Part shown: in pieces, positions 55,004 through 64,000 of the stretch
How the letters are laid out: each line of letters begins with the position of its first letter
Numbering within the stretch: position 1 is the first letter of the stretch
Assembly (NCBI GenBank): GCA_001599755.1
Contig: BCHX01000001.1
Span: forward strand, 6,262,001-6,326,000
Source of the DNA: Gliomastix tumulicola
Taxonomy: Eukaryota > Ascomycota > Sordariomycetes > Hypocreales > Bionectriaceae
Direction: 5' to 3'
Length of the DNA: 64,000 nucleotides
Made by a program: the position numbers and the translations under genes
The notes under the pieces: model-generated
What the model was told of the DNA's origin: nothing
What the model saw: the letters and a program-made list of their open reading frames with translations, nothing else
The model's database searches: none

Positions 55004-56459
55004 GGTGGAGGATTGAACTGCCCGATTGGAGGGAGTGTCTGTCGGGAACTGCGTGTGGGATGGCTGTTATGAGCTCGCGTGTTTCGTGGTCATGATGTTC
55101 ATTGTCGTGATAATTTGTGTGGAGTGAAGTGCATCGAGCTTGAGGAACACGTATTTAAGTATAGGGTAGTTAAGTACCATTAGCGTCCAACCCCACTATC
55201 TGGCATCATCTGGCATCCTCCAGCGACTCTATCTGCTCCCCCCAACGCAACCACCAGTTCGCGGCTGCGATCTGCAACTCAAATTAATTGACAGATCTCA
55301 GGGTGATGCATGATTGGAGGGTCGGCGATTGTCGGAATAGCATTGGGCTGCCATTGCCCCTGCGATATCGGAGCGGTCACGTCGAGGGACGGCAGACGGG
55401 TCCTCGGCCCAGACATGGTCTGATGGCGTTATTGGACGGGTTGACAACAAGGAACCTGGAGGGGGTGATTGGCGCTCAGGAGATTTTCTGACCCTTGCAT
55501 CGCTATGGGGCCCTGTGGCACTATTACGTCCACGAATGGGCGCAGCGAGGGGGACGGGAAGAGGTTTGTTGAGCCCTTGTTTCGGTCTCTTCTCTGCCCC
55601 TGGCTCGCTCTCGCTTCGTCACATCCTCTGGTTCGTCAGGATGGGCAGATGGGCGCCGAGCACGTTTCAGATTCACGGTTCAGGGCACCAATATGAAGGG
55701 ATTCAATGGCAGGTTCGTAAACCGAGGGGCTGAGCCCCCCCAACGGCCCATCAGGGTGGGATGGCGGCATGCACGAGTTGCTCCAGGCGTGACGCTAACG
55801 GTGAAGAATTTTTATCAATCGCATCTTATCAATCTCATCAGTGCGCACATTGGTGGGATAGCCCCACTTAGGGATGTTCCTCGCCGACCCATTCGAGTCA
55901 GGAGATGTGAGAAAAGACGCACGTACGGACAAGCATACTACTAGTATGAATACCCCTCTGCTAGCCCTCGAGCCGCTGCCCCCTCGACTGGCCCTGACCA
56001 GCGGTGGCCTCTGGAGAACGTAGTCTGGCCGGCAGTGAGGGCTCGCTGCGGCGAAAGCGAGCAGGTATCTCAGCAGCCCAGGGTGAGATTGGATTGGCTA
56101 GCGGGCTGGTAATCCAGCGCAAACCTGCTCAATGGGAGCAAATGCAGTGTTCAAGACGCGACACGATCGCATCATGGCTTAACCTGACCATCTTGACCTC
56201 TTTCAACACCGAAATCTAAATTCAAGAGTAATTGCTTCCCATCTGCCCATCGCATTTCCCATGTCTTGCCCGTCTCGCGAGCCGAGATAGTCGCTGCCTC
56301 TCAGCTCAGCTGGTCGGTCCACTGTGGCATCCACTACAGCTTAGCCCCGACCAGGGTTGAGTCCATCCCCGAGGTCCGAATACGCAGCACCAGCACCAGC
56401 GACGAAGCCCAGCGAAAAGTCGCCCACCGAAGGGGCCAGCCTCTAAAAAATCCCCCACA
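55004..56459. other. 1.5 kb divergent promoter region of COG2 and hapX
   Basis: No supported gene. Two ATTGG motifs (CCAAT boxes on the minus strand) sit close together at 56091-56100, about 360 bp upstream of the hapX ATG. They would suit binding of the CCAAT complex with which HapX works, but CCAAT is common. I saw no exact match to the GATA-factor site ATCWGATAA; the nearest is at 55822-55832 (atcttatcaat). Confidence 0.4.
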
Positions 56460-58289
56460 ATGGTCTCCTCACCATCTCTCTTCCTCAACCACGCCCCGGG
56501 CTTCTTAAGAGACAGTGCCAGCCGCTCGTCGTCGGAGCGCTCCTCGCCCTCTCTGCACTTCCCCTCTTCGAGCCCCGAGTCGCAGTACAGCACCCCGCAC
56601 GTGATTCAGCACACCAGCACTCACCATCAGCCTCAACATCAATCACATCATCATCACCACCACCACCACACTCACCACACTCACCACGCACAACAAAAGA
56701 CACCACACCAGGCCACGCAACACCGTTCCCGCAGGCCGCACCCCGGACCACTGCCGCCATTCGACGACCTCACGCTGCCGCCCATCGATGTGATGAACAT
56801 GTCGGCCGTGCTCACGCCCAACACCCTCCCCACGCCGGATCCCTCCGTCGGCGCCCCGAGGATGTCCATGACGTCCAAGGAGTGGGTGATCCCGCCCCGG
56901 CCCAAGCCTGGCCGGAAGCCCGCCACCGACACGCCGCCCACCAAGCGCAAGGCGCAGAACCGCGCCGCCCAGAGGGCCTTCCGGGAGCGCAGGGCTGCCC
57001 GCGTCGGCGAGCTGGAGGAGCTGCTCGACCAGCAGAAGGTGACGCACGACGAGGAGGAGAGTGCGCTGAAGGAGAAGGTCCGCAACCTCGAGCTGGAGCT
57101 GCAGTCGTTCCGCTCGCGGTGCCTGCTGCTCGAGAACATGCTGGAGCGGGAGCGCAAGGAGCGGATCCGGGCCGAGACTGAGGCCGAGTCGCTCAGGAGG
57201 CAGAGGGATCAGAGTTACTCTCGTCACGGCAGCATCGCCAGCCTGCCTAGCACGCTGCCGCCCATGGACCATCATCGGACCGGGTCTGTCCATGTGCAGC
57301 AGGCCGTCTCGTCGCCGCACATTCTGCCCTCGCTCGAGTCGGGTGAGATGATCCCGTGCGCGAATTGCGGCCCCAGCAGTTGCGTCTGCGCAGACGAGGT
57401 TCTTGCGTCCTTTCGGGACGAGCAGAACCCAGCCCCGAAGCGTCCCGCGTCCCCCTCGGCTGTGATGTCGGCGGACAAGCGTCATCGTCCGGATGCCATC
57501 ATCACTAACCTCTCGGCGCACGACGCACCGTCCAACAGCATGGCCCCTAAGGACGGCTGTGGCTTCTGCAAGGACGGTACTTACTGTGTCTGCGCAGACA
57601 CGTCGGTCGTCACACCCGTCATGACGCCCACAGACACCCTCCCCCCTATCCTCCACCAGACCAGGACTCCTCCCCCCTCCGAGCCTGATGCCGCCCCTCC
57701 ACAGATGGTCATGGAGATGACGGCCGACGGCGCCGTGAAGCTCCCGCGTAGGAACTTGGCGAGCTCCCGCCCCAAGCCAGTCCAGCCGTCGCTCCGCGGC
57801 TGCGGGCCCAAGGGCCCTGGATCCTGTGCCCAGTGCCAGGCGGACCCTAAGTCGGGTCTCTTCTGCCGACTCATGGCGGCCAAGCTGTCACGCGAGACTG
57901 GTGGTGCCGCCGGCGGCTGCTGCGGCGGTAAGAGTGCCTCGGGTGGCTGCTGCAAGTCGAAGAGCAACGCCGCGCCCGAGAAGATCACCCTGCCCAGCTT
58001 GCCTAGCCTGGGTCTCAGCTGCGCCGAGGCGTATCAGACGCTGTCGAGCCACCGCAACTTTGACAGGGCGGCGGACGACATCGGCTCCTGGCTACCAAAG
58101 CTCAGGGCATCACCCCTCAGCATGGACAACAGCGGCAACAGCAACAGCAATAGCAACAGCAACAGCAACAATAACAACAACCATGACCGCGATTCATCGA
58201 ATGCCGCGGGCCCGCCGCTGCCTATTGAGGTCGAGGCTGCCAGCATCATGAGCGTCCTGAAGGATTTTGACGTGAGATTTGGGGGCTAG
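56460..58289 (+). CDS. hapX: HapX iron-responsive bZIP regulator
   Basis: Single exon, 609 residues. The order of elements is diagnostic. The CCAAT-complex-binding Hap4-like motif begins at residue 141 (EWVIPPRPKPGRKPATDTPP). The bZIP basic region begins at residue 162 (KRKAQNRAAQRAFRERRA) with a coiled coil to about residue 245. Then come four Cys-rich regions: from residue 300 (CANCGPSSCVCAD), 367 (CGFCKDGTYCVCAD), 456 (CAQCQADPKSGLFC) and 487 (CCGGKSASGGCCKSK). HapX represses iron-consuming pathways in iron shortage and activates vacuolar iron storage in excess, sensing Fe-S clusters through its Cys-rich regions (family knowledge). Unusual details are a His-rich N-terminal run (residues 61-76, mostly His) and an Asn-Ser repeat near residues 556-575. 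Confidence 0.96.
   Translation: MVSSPSLFLNHAPGFLRDSASRSSSERSSPSLHFPSSSPESQYSTPHVIQHTSTHHQPQHQSHHHHHHHHTHHTHHAQQKTPHQATQHRSRRPHPGPLPPFDDLTLPPIDVMNMSAVLTPNTLPTPDPSVGAPRMSMTSKEWVIPPRPKPGRKPATDTPPTKRKAQNRAAQRAFRERRAARVGELEELLDQQKVTHDEEESALKEKVRNLELELQSFRSRCLLLENMLERERKERIRAETEAESLRRQRDQSYSRHGSIASLPSTLPPMDHHRTGSVHVQQAVSSPHILPSLESGEMIPCANCGPSSCVCADEVLASFRDEQNPAPKRPASPSAVMSADKRHRPDAIITNLSAHDAPSNSMAPKDGCGFCKDGTYCVCADTSVVTPVMTPTDTLPPILHQTRTPPPSEPDAAPPQMVMEMTADGAVKLPRRNLASSRPKPVQPSLRGCGPKGPGSCAQCQADPKSGLFCRLMAAKLSRETGGAAGGCCGGKSASGGCCKSKSNAAPEKITLPSLPSLGLSCAEAYQTLSSHRNFDRAADDIGSWLPKLRASPLSMDNSGNSNSNSNSNSNNNNNHDRDSSNAAGPPLPIEVEAASIMSVLKDFDVRFGG
58128..58182 (+). repeat. AAC/AGC trinucleotide repeat in hapX
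   Basis: Imperfect run of AAC, AGC and AAT codons giving alternating Asn and Ser, then poly-Asn, in the C-terminal part of HapX. Confidence 0.8.
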
Positions 58290-60868
58290 TCCAGGGGTGG
58301 TCGAGACTATCTCCAAGCACCATGCTGACCGCCACGGCCGATGAGCTTCGGCAGCACCTGGAAATAGTCAAACTCACCAGTCTTCAAATCGTCGAGTCTT
58401 ACCTGTCCCATATCGAGGCCCATGGCACTCAAGGCGTCACATGCAAAGCCATCATCTCTACGCCGGCGCAATTCCAGCTCATCGCCATCGCCGCTGAGCT
58501 CGGACGCCAACAGCAACATCAGCGGGGGGCCCTCGAGTATAAAGTGTTCTGGGCATTGCTCCAACACTGTGTCTGTATTCTATGATTGACGAGTTTTCTT
58601 TCGGGGTGGACTATTACTGCATATACTTGCTGGGTACGGCGTTTTTAGGAAGCTTCAATGTTTAGAGACCGACGATTGTACTCAATTGAATTTCATGACC
58701 AATACTTCTCTCTGAGGTGATACGATGAGCAGCCACGTGGTCTGTGCCTCGAGTCCCTAGCCTACTAGATGCATGTCCTCCCACGCTTTAGTCCCCGTAC
58801 CTGGCAATAACGAACCACATCGGCATGTATAGCCTAGAACGGGCGATAGACAGGGAGGCAGAGGGAAGCGGTGAGCTGTATGGCGGCGCAGGCCCCCCGA
58901 ATTGAGCGACAGGTACACGACTGACATGCATGACACTTGCACGTGGATGGGCAAGATTGGCCGGGGACGGGCGAGGCACGAAATAGGCAGTGTCTGTTGG
59001 GGAGATGCAGGAGAGGCAGAGGGCTGCAGTGACAGCGCATTGATCGTCGATGGTGCCTGCAGCAGGCGGACGTGCGTATAGGGAGATAGACTATCGCAGG
59101 CGTTAAATGCATTCCTCGCTGCGCAATTCATATGAGGGTTTGGTATCTTATAGTAGCTCTTGAACGCGGGTAGTCAAGTTCTACAAATATTCAGGTAGGG
59201 GGCAACGTACAGTAGGCCAGCAAGTTGACACCGAATAATAGGCGCAAAATATAGCACAGGGGCTACCAACCTGCGCAATTGGCTGCGGTGAACATTTCCT
59301 CTCCCTCCGCTTCTCTCGTTTTTGATCAGAAGGTTGTCATACTTGTCCTTCCATCAGCGTGGAGCAATCAAGCTTCATCCCGAATGGTATCACTGTCAAT
59401 CTCAAATGAAATTAAACAACGCTACATGAGTTTATGCAGGACATCGTGGCGCCTGTAAACACCGCGATGGGTTTCACTCGAGTCCGCATCGATTAACCGG
59501 GTCCTGCTCTGGTTACTCCGACCTTTATTACTACCTGACGGGACAGCACAGAACCCCTCTCCATCTCACCTTGCACCGAAGAAGATACGTGGGTCGAGTG
59601 AGACGGAGGTTGGGAGGTGCATGTACATGTAGTCTCTTCACGTTGACACTACCTGCCTACGTATTTCCCTCAGCCCGTGACACGGGGGCCTATTGGCAAG
59701 CTGGCAGTGTCTGACAAGCCGATTTCACATGTCGTGGCCTGTCTAGTGCTGGATATATGTGGCGATGTGCTGTATCAGGGCCGGGACTCCCGGGTAGATG
59801 GGCAAGCCCGAGAGGCTGTTCGGCTGGAGGCGGCGTCTCGACAGCTGGACTGCTGACCGTCCTGATGGGAAAGGGGGCCTCGAGATGGTGGACGAGAAAG
59901 CCGCGGTCGAGAAAAGCCGCGAGTCGGATGGGAAAATGGCCATGGCTTGGCGGGAGGGAGCACGAGACTCGGCGGCTTAGCGACTTGGACGCCCCCTTCG
60001 CCCTTCCCACCGTCAGAGGACTGAGGGGAGGAGCGCTGAATCGTGCTAGCGGGCGATGCTAGCCAATACCCTTCGCGATATGCAGGGATTCGGCCAGCGC
60101 ATCACGCAGATGGTGGCCAGGATATCGAGAGTCGAGTGTCCAGTGAGTTGGCAGCCCGACACTTGTGCGGGTGCCCCCGTTGTCCAATGCGGATTAGCGC
60201 CCAACGGCCAGGTACCGCATGTGGTACATGTACCGCGCCAGCCTCAGCGTCTGGGTCACTCTGTGCGCTGTCGTCGCCGGGCAGGTACATGGCCAGCAAG
60301 TCCCGGGAACTAGCACTGGAGTTCCCGGAAGTAACTCCACTCCCCGCCACGCCAGCTGGACAAACGGCAAGCACGACCCAGATCCCAAGTTCCCAAACGA
60401 AACGTCGAGGACTTGTCCATGTCCTCGCCCTTGATAATGGAGCTGCTCGACTCGACTCTCCCCAACCCTCTTTCTCTTCTCCTGTCCTGTTCGCGATCCG
60501 GGTGTTGCTGTTGACTGTCCTGCTCTTCCCATCCTGATCACGCCTCGATAGTTGCATCGTCTGGTTTCTTCTGCTGAAAAGTTGGCCTCGTGCCAGAACA
60601 GCTCCCCCACCCTCTCCACACTTGATACCCAACATCGACAGTCCCTACAGCCAGTCCCTCGCCCTCTTTCGTGCGCCTTTCGACAGTTTTTATTTGTTAG
60701 ACCATCTGTCCCGAAGCCGAGCGCCGATCGAGAAACCTCCCCGTATCGTACCGTACCGTACCTTCCCCAAAACCGCCGTCGCAGAGCTTATTAGCAGCCT
60801 TCACTCAAGAGGCCGCTTCTCAGGCTGCTCGACCGCCCTCGCACCCCTCGTCGCCTCATGACTACACT
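58290..60868. other. 2.6 kb gene-poor stretch
   Basis: hapX 3' UTR, then sequence without convincing genes. Short frames at 58322-58585 (plus) and 58307-58567 (minus) overlap each other and match nothing. The last 350 bases are CT-rich leader of the next gene, with a short cgtac repeat (60736-60756). Confidence 0.5.
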
Positions 60869-63800
60869 ATGATCTCCATGCAACGATCACTCTCGTCGCC
60901 GGTCCGCATACATACTAGTGCCTCAACACGTACGTCGCGCAGCACGTCCAAGCTCCAGATCTCGCGCTACCCCGAGCGCTGCTGTTGTCCTGTCTGCCTG
61001 TCTGCCTGTCTGCCTGGCCTGAGTACTGACAGCCTGTGCTGCTCGATATAGCCGTGTCACCCACCGTCACGCACACGTCTAGGTCTCCGACGCCGCCGCC
61101 AGACAACAAAAGCAACAACAACAACGACGCCGATGTCCCACGTCCGCCGCGCTTCCAGTCACGCAGTCCGAGCCGACGCACCGATCCTACAGTGAACCAT
61201 CCTCCCCTCCGCCGTAGCGAGGATGCTGCCAGGAAGGGCCACTCGCAGCAGCAGCCAGGCGCCATGAGCTCCTCGTCTCGGAAGCCCATCGTGGCACAGG
61301 CTGTCACGCCTACCTCTGGACACTCCCGACATAATTCCACGGACCTCTCTGCCCCTTCCGCTACTGCTGCTGCTACTGCTGCTGCTCCCCAGCCCCTGCA
61401 GACGTCGTCTAGTGACAAACCGACCTCGGCACCCCCGAAGCCCCTCTTGCAAGATCTGTCTCTGTACACCAACCCTCATCTGAATACACGTGATAGCGGC
61501 GAGAATACTACGTTGGAGGAGCTCGCTCACATTGTGCGACTGTCTAAGTACCAGGAGCGCAAGCGCGCGAACACTCGCCTCCGCCTGCAGAGGAGTCTCA
61601 TCTCGACCGCCCTGAGCGCCCGCCTCACGCGTTCGGGCGAGACGGCACATCGAAACCTCGTCGAGAGCTTTCGACGGGACGACAAGGATAACTTTGCGGC
61701 GCTGTACAACGCGATACACGATGTCCGGAAGAGCTGCGACGAGGTCCGGCGCTACGCCTTGCTCGAGCCGGACCTGGAGTCACTGTCGTCTCACGGGCTT
61801 GCCTCGTCTGACAGTCTCGACACGCCAACGAACTCCACAGCTGGCCTGAACCAGTCAAAAGCCGTGCCTTCATTTTTCCATGACATCTCGTCTGACGCAC
61901 GAGGACACTTCCTCGCATTCATGACTCAGATTCGGACGAATCCAGACTACCTGGCGACCCGGATATGCGCGTTGACGAGCTCGGAGCTGAATGCCCTCCT
62001 CACGTTTCACAAGGGGCTGGAGCCCGTCGAATCTGTCCTCCCCTTTCATGGCCGAGCATCGGCACGGCAGAATCCTAGCACATCTTCACGATCACCTCAC
62101 AATGCTGACATTGAGCGTTTGCTCTCTTTTCAGCGTCATGATCCCCTGTCTATTTTGATTCACGCTTGCTTTGCCAACTCGGCAGGCCCTGACAGCTCCG
62201 AAGACAAACGACGAACTGATGTCTGGGCTACGACACTGGCTAGACTCATCTCTGAGCCCAAGTCCAACAGCGAGCAGTTCCTCATCGCTGTCCTCAAGAT
62301 CTGGACAGCCATGAGGGACTGGTCGGGCAAGTCAAACATGGAGTGGTACCTCATGAAGCTCCTCAAGGACGGCGCCTTTCTTCTGGATCGAGCCGAGGAC
62401 CAGCAAGGAACCCGCATCAACCTCTCAGACTGGAACCACTCAGACGAAGTCGCTGCTAAAGAATTCTACAACAGGGCCGTCAACGAGCTGTTCGAACTCG
62501 TTGACGACGACGACGCGACTGGAATTCCCGAAGGTCTACTGGAGCTCGGCAATGCGATCCTGGAGAAACTCGACAACAAGTTTGTCGAAAATACATCGAA
62601 GTGGCTCGTCTGGAGATATCTCTTCTTCGTCTTCTTCCTCGGTGTCATCATCCATCCCGAGTCGCACGGCATGCTCGTCGACTATCACATCACTCCCTAT
62701 GCACGGGAGAAGATCCTCAAGAAGGTCGCCATGAAGGCACACGAATACGTTTCTAGCATGTGGAACGGCAAGCCTTCGGCGACTTGCGTCCCCATCGACA
62801 TCCCGCCAAAGATCAAGGGACACATCGAGAGCATACTGGCAAGGTTCCAGGGCGCGCGGTCTAAGATACCAACCGCCAAACTCTTGCCAGCTCGATCCAT
62901 CACCTCGCTGAGGGAGACGGCTGAAGTCCGTCCCTACTTGGTGATCGGTCCCGCTGATCTGGCGACACTGGTCAATGCTCTCTTCCCCGAGAGACGGCCA
63001 CTCTCTGCGGCTGGCAGCTTCAAGTCTGGGCCAGCTTCTATTTCGGGGATGTCGGCTATTTCGCAGCCCATCCCCTTCACTCATCCTAGGAACTTCGACA
63101 CGGCGTCAATTATCAGCACCAGCGCCTCGTCAATTCTTAGTGATGTCACAACGCCGCGCGGCAGCTTTGAGGATGCTCAGGTGGCGACTCCTCAACGCTA
63201 CTCGCCCCCATCCATGGACCCGGAGGCACAGAGACGATTGAACAAGTACGAAGATGACGGATACAGGCTGAGGTTGGCTCTGCACGAGATGACGCAGAAC
63301 CTCGGTCCCGATGTGCTCCGTGGATCCTGCCATCCCTGCGCAGAGCGCTGGATGGTGCTTTTCATCTCGGCGGATGGGCAAAGTCTGTCAACGCACATGA
63401 CCTTTGACCCAGATGACGACCTCGAAGATGACGAGAACTCGTCGAATACTGATACCGATGACGATGAGCCCTCCACCGGACCCCCTCTGGACAAAGACTA
63501 CCATCAGCTCCGCGATGCTATCCTGAGGCTTGTTGAGGATTACGAGATCCCGCGTAATCTGGAGCCTGAGACCGCGCAGCTTAGTAACCGAGCGTCTGGT
63601 CTCCGAAAATACAAGTCGAAAAACCGAATCATTACTCCTGAAAAGACGGTGGCGAGCCGAAACCCATATCGAAAGCATATGGGGCTGGACAATGCTCCAG
63701 GCTCGCCTGAAGCGAGGCCAAGAAGGGACTCAACAAGGAGCCGTGCCGAAGAGAAAGAAGAAGGCCCCGAGGCCGTTCTCATCACCATGCTCAAGGCTGC

Positions 63801-64000
63801 CTCCTCCCAATCCAAGGCCCAGGCTGATTTCGTGTCGTCCCACGTATACTGGAAGACACTCAAGCAGCTCAATGCACTGCAGTCGGCATCACTCCGCCAG
63901 AATGGCTTTGCTGCTCTGATCAACATTTTCTCGCGTGGTCCCCGAGACTCGATCCGCCGTTCGGCTGCTGCGATTGAAGAGTACGATGCCTGGCTCATCT
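60869..64000 (+). CDS. Large conserved fungal protein, 5' part (cut by window edge)
   Basis: Exon 1 (60869-60929) joins exon 2 from 61052 (donor GTACGT, acceptor ATAG, phase matched). Exon 2 stays open to the window end, so at least about 1000 residues. The first 130 residues are Ser/Pro/Thr-rich with poly-Ala. A folded region follows with LEELAHIVRLSKYQERKRAN, FFHDISSDARGHFLAFMTQI, QFLIAVLKIWTAMRDWSG and VWRYLFFVFFLGVIIHPESH, then YLVIGPADLATLVNALFPER. An acidic linker (DPDDDLEDDENSSNTDTDDD) and a further helical region reach the edge. The helical block ending in the IIHPES segment weakly recalls RasGAP-type helices, with the later block possibly VPS9-like, but I cannot assign it. The intron holds three tandem GTCTGCCT units (60991-61014). 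Confidence 0.8.
60991..61014 (+). repeat. Tandem octamer in intron 1 of the last gene
   Basis: Three exact copies of GTCTGCCT in tandem within the 122 nt intron, upstream of the acceptor. Confidence 0.85.

Noticed and set aside
56643..57656. 337-codon minus-strand frame antisense to hapX
   Set aside because: Antisense shadow of the GC-rich hapX exon. Composition (Arg/Gly/Val/Leu) follows the complement of its codons.

Overview
The window is nuclear DNA of a filamentous ascomycete (Pezizomycotina; a sordariomycete fits best, but the sequence does not fix the genus). The evidence is the gene content (HapX, KDM5, Gtr1, ACR3, Jen1-type permease, URC4), short 50-150 nt GT-AG introns, CT-rich leaders and compact GC-rich exons. 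I support 24 protein genes, one of them cut by the right edge, plus one low-confidence ORF and one decayed gene fragment. I see no rRNA, CRISPR or intact transposon.

Layout. 0.2-3.5 kb: a small conserved acidic protein, NIP7 and a secreted pectate lyase. 3.5-8.8 kb: a 5.3 kb stretch without a convincing gene, ending at a Jen1-type monocarboxylate permease. 10.9-16.3 kb: an accessory-looking block with a truncated STAND-type N-terminal domain, two unrecognised proteins, a tRNA-like fragment and a 59 bp direct repeat. 16.5-25.3 kb: housekeeping genes gtr1 (TORC1 signalling), SHP1/p47 (Cdc48 cofactor), MIM1 and OXA1 (mitochondrial membrane insertion) and URC4 (uracil catabolism). 25.3-29.1 kb: gene-poor. 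29-43 kb: eIF4A-III and SF3A3 head to head, SLX1 nuclease, a full-length KDM5 histone demethylase and TAF11. 43-48 kb: alpha/beta hydrolase, ACR3 arsenite exporter and a SurE-type phosphatase. 48.7-52.8 kb: a second accessory block around an HNH-nuclease gene. 52.9-58.3 kb: mitochondrial uL1m, COG2 and the iron regulator HapX. 60.9 kb to the edge: the 5' part of a large conserved protein.

The most unusual place is 48.7-52.8 kb. The HNH gene ends at a TAG, but the same frame stays open for another 178 codons. That extension holds a 16-residue tandem repeat whose two copies differ only at synonymous sites. The gene is flanked by two sets of diverged duplications, one with several C-to-T differences in CpA context, the pattern left by repeat-induced point mutation (RIP). 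All exon joins were worked out by eye from splice consensus, frame and family similarity.
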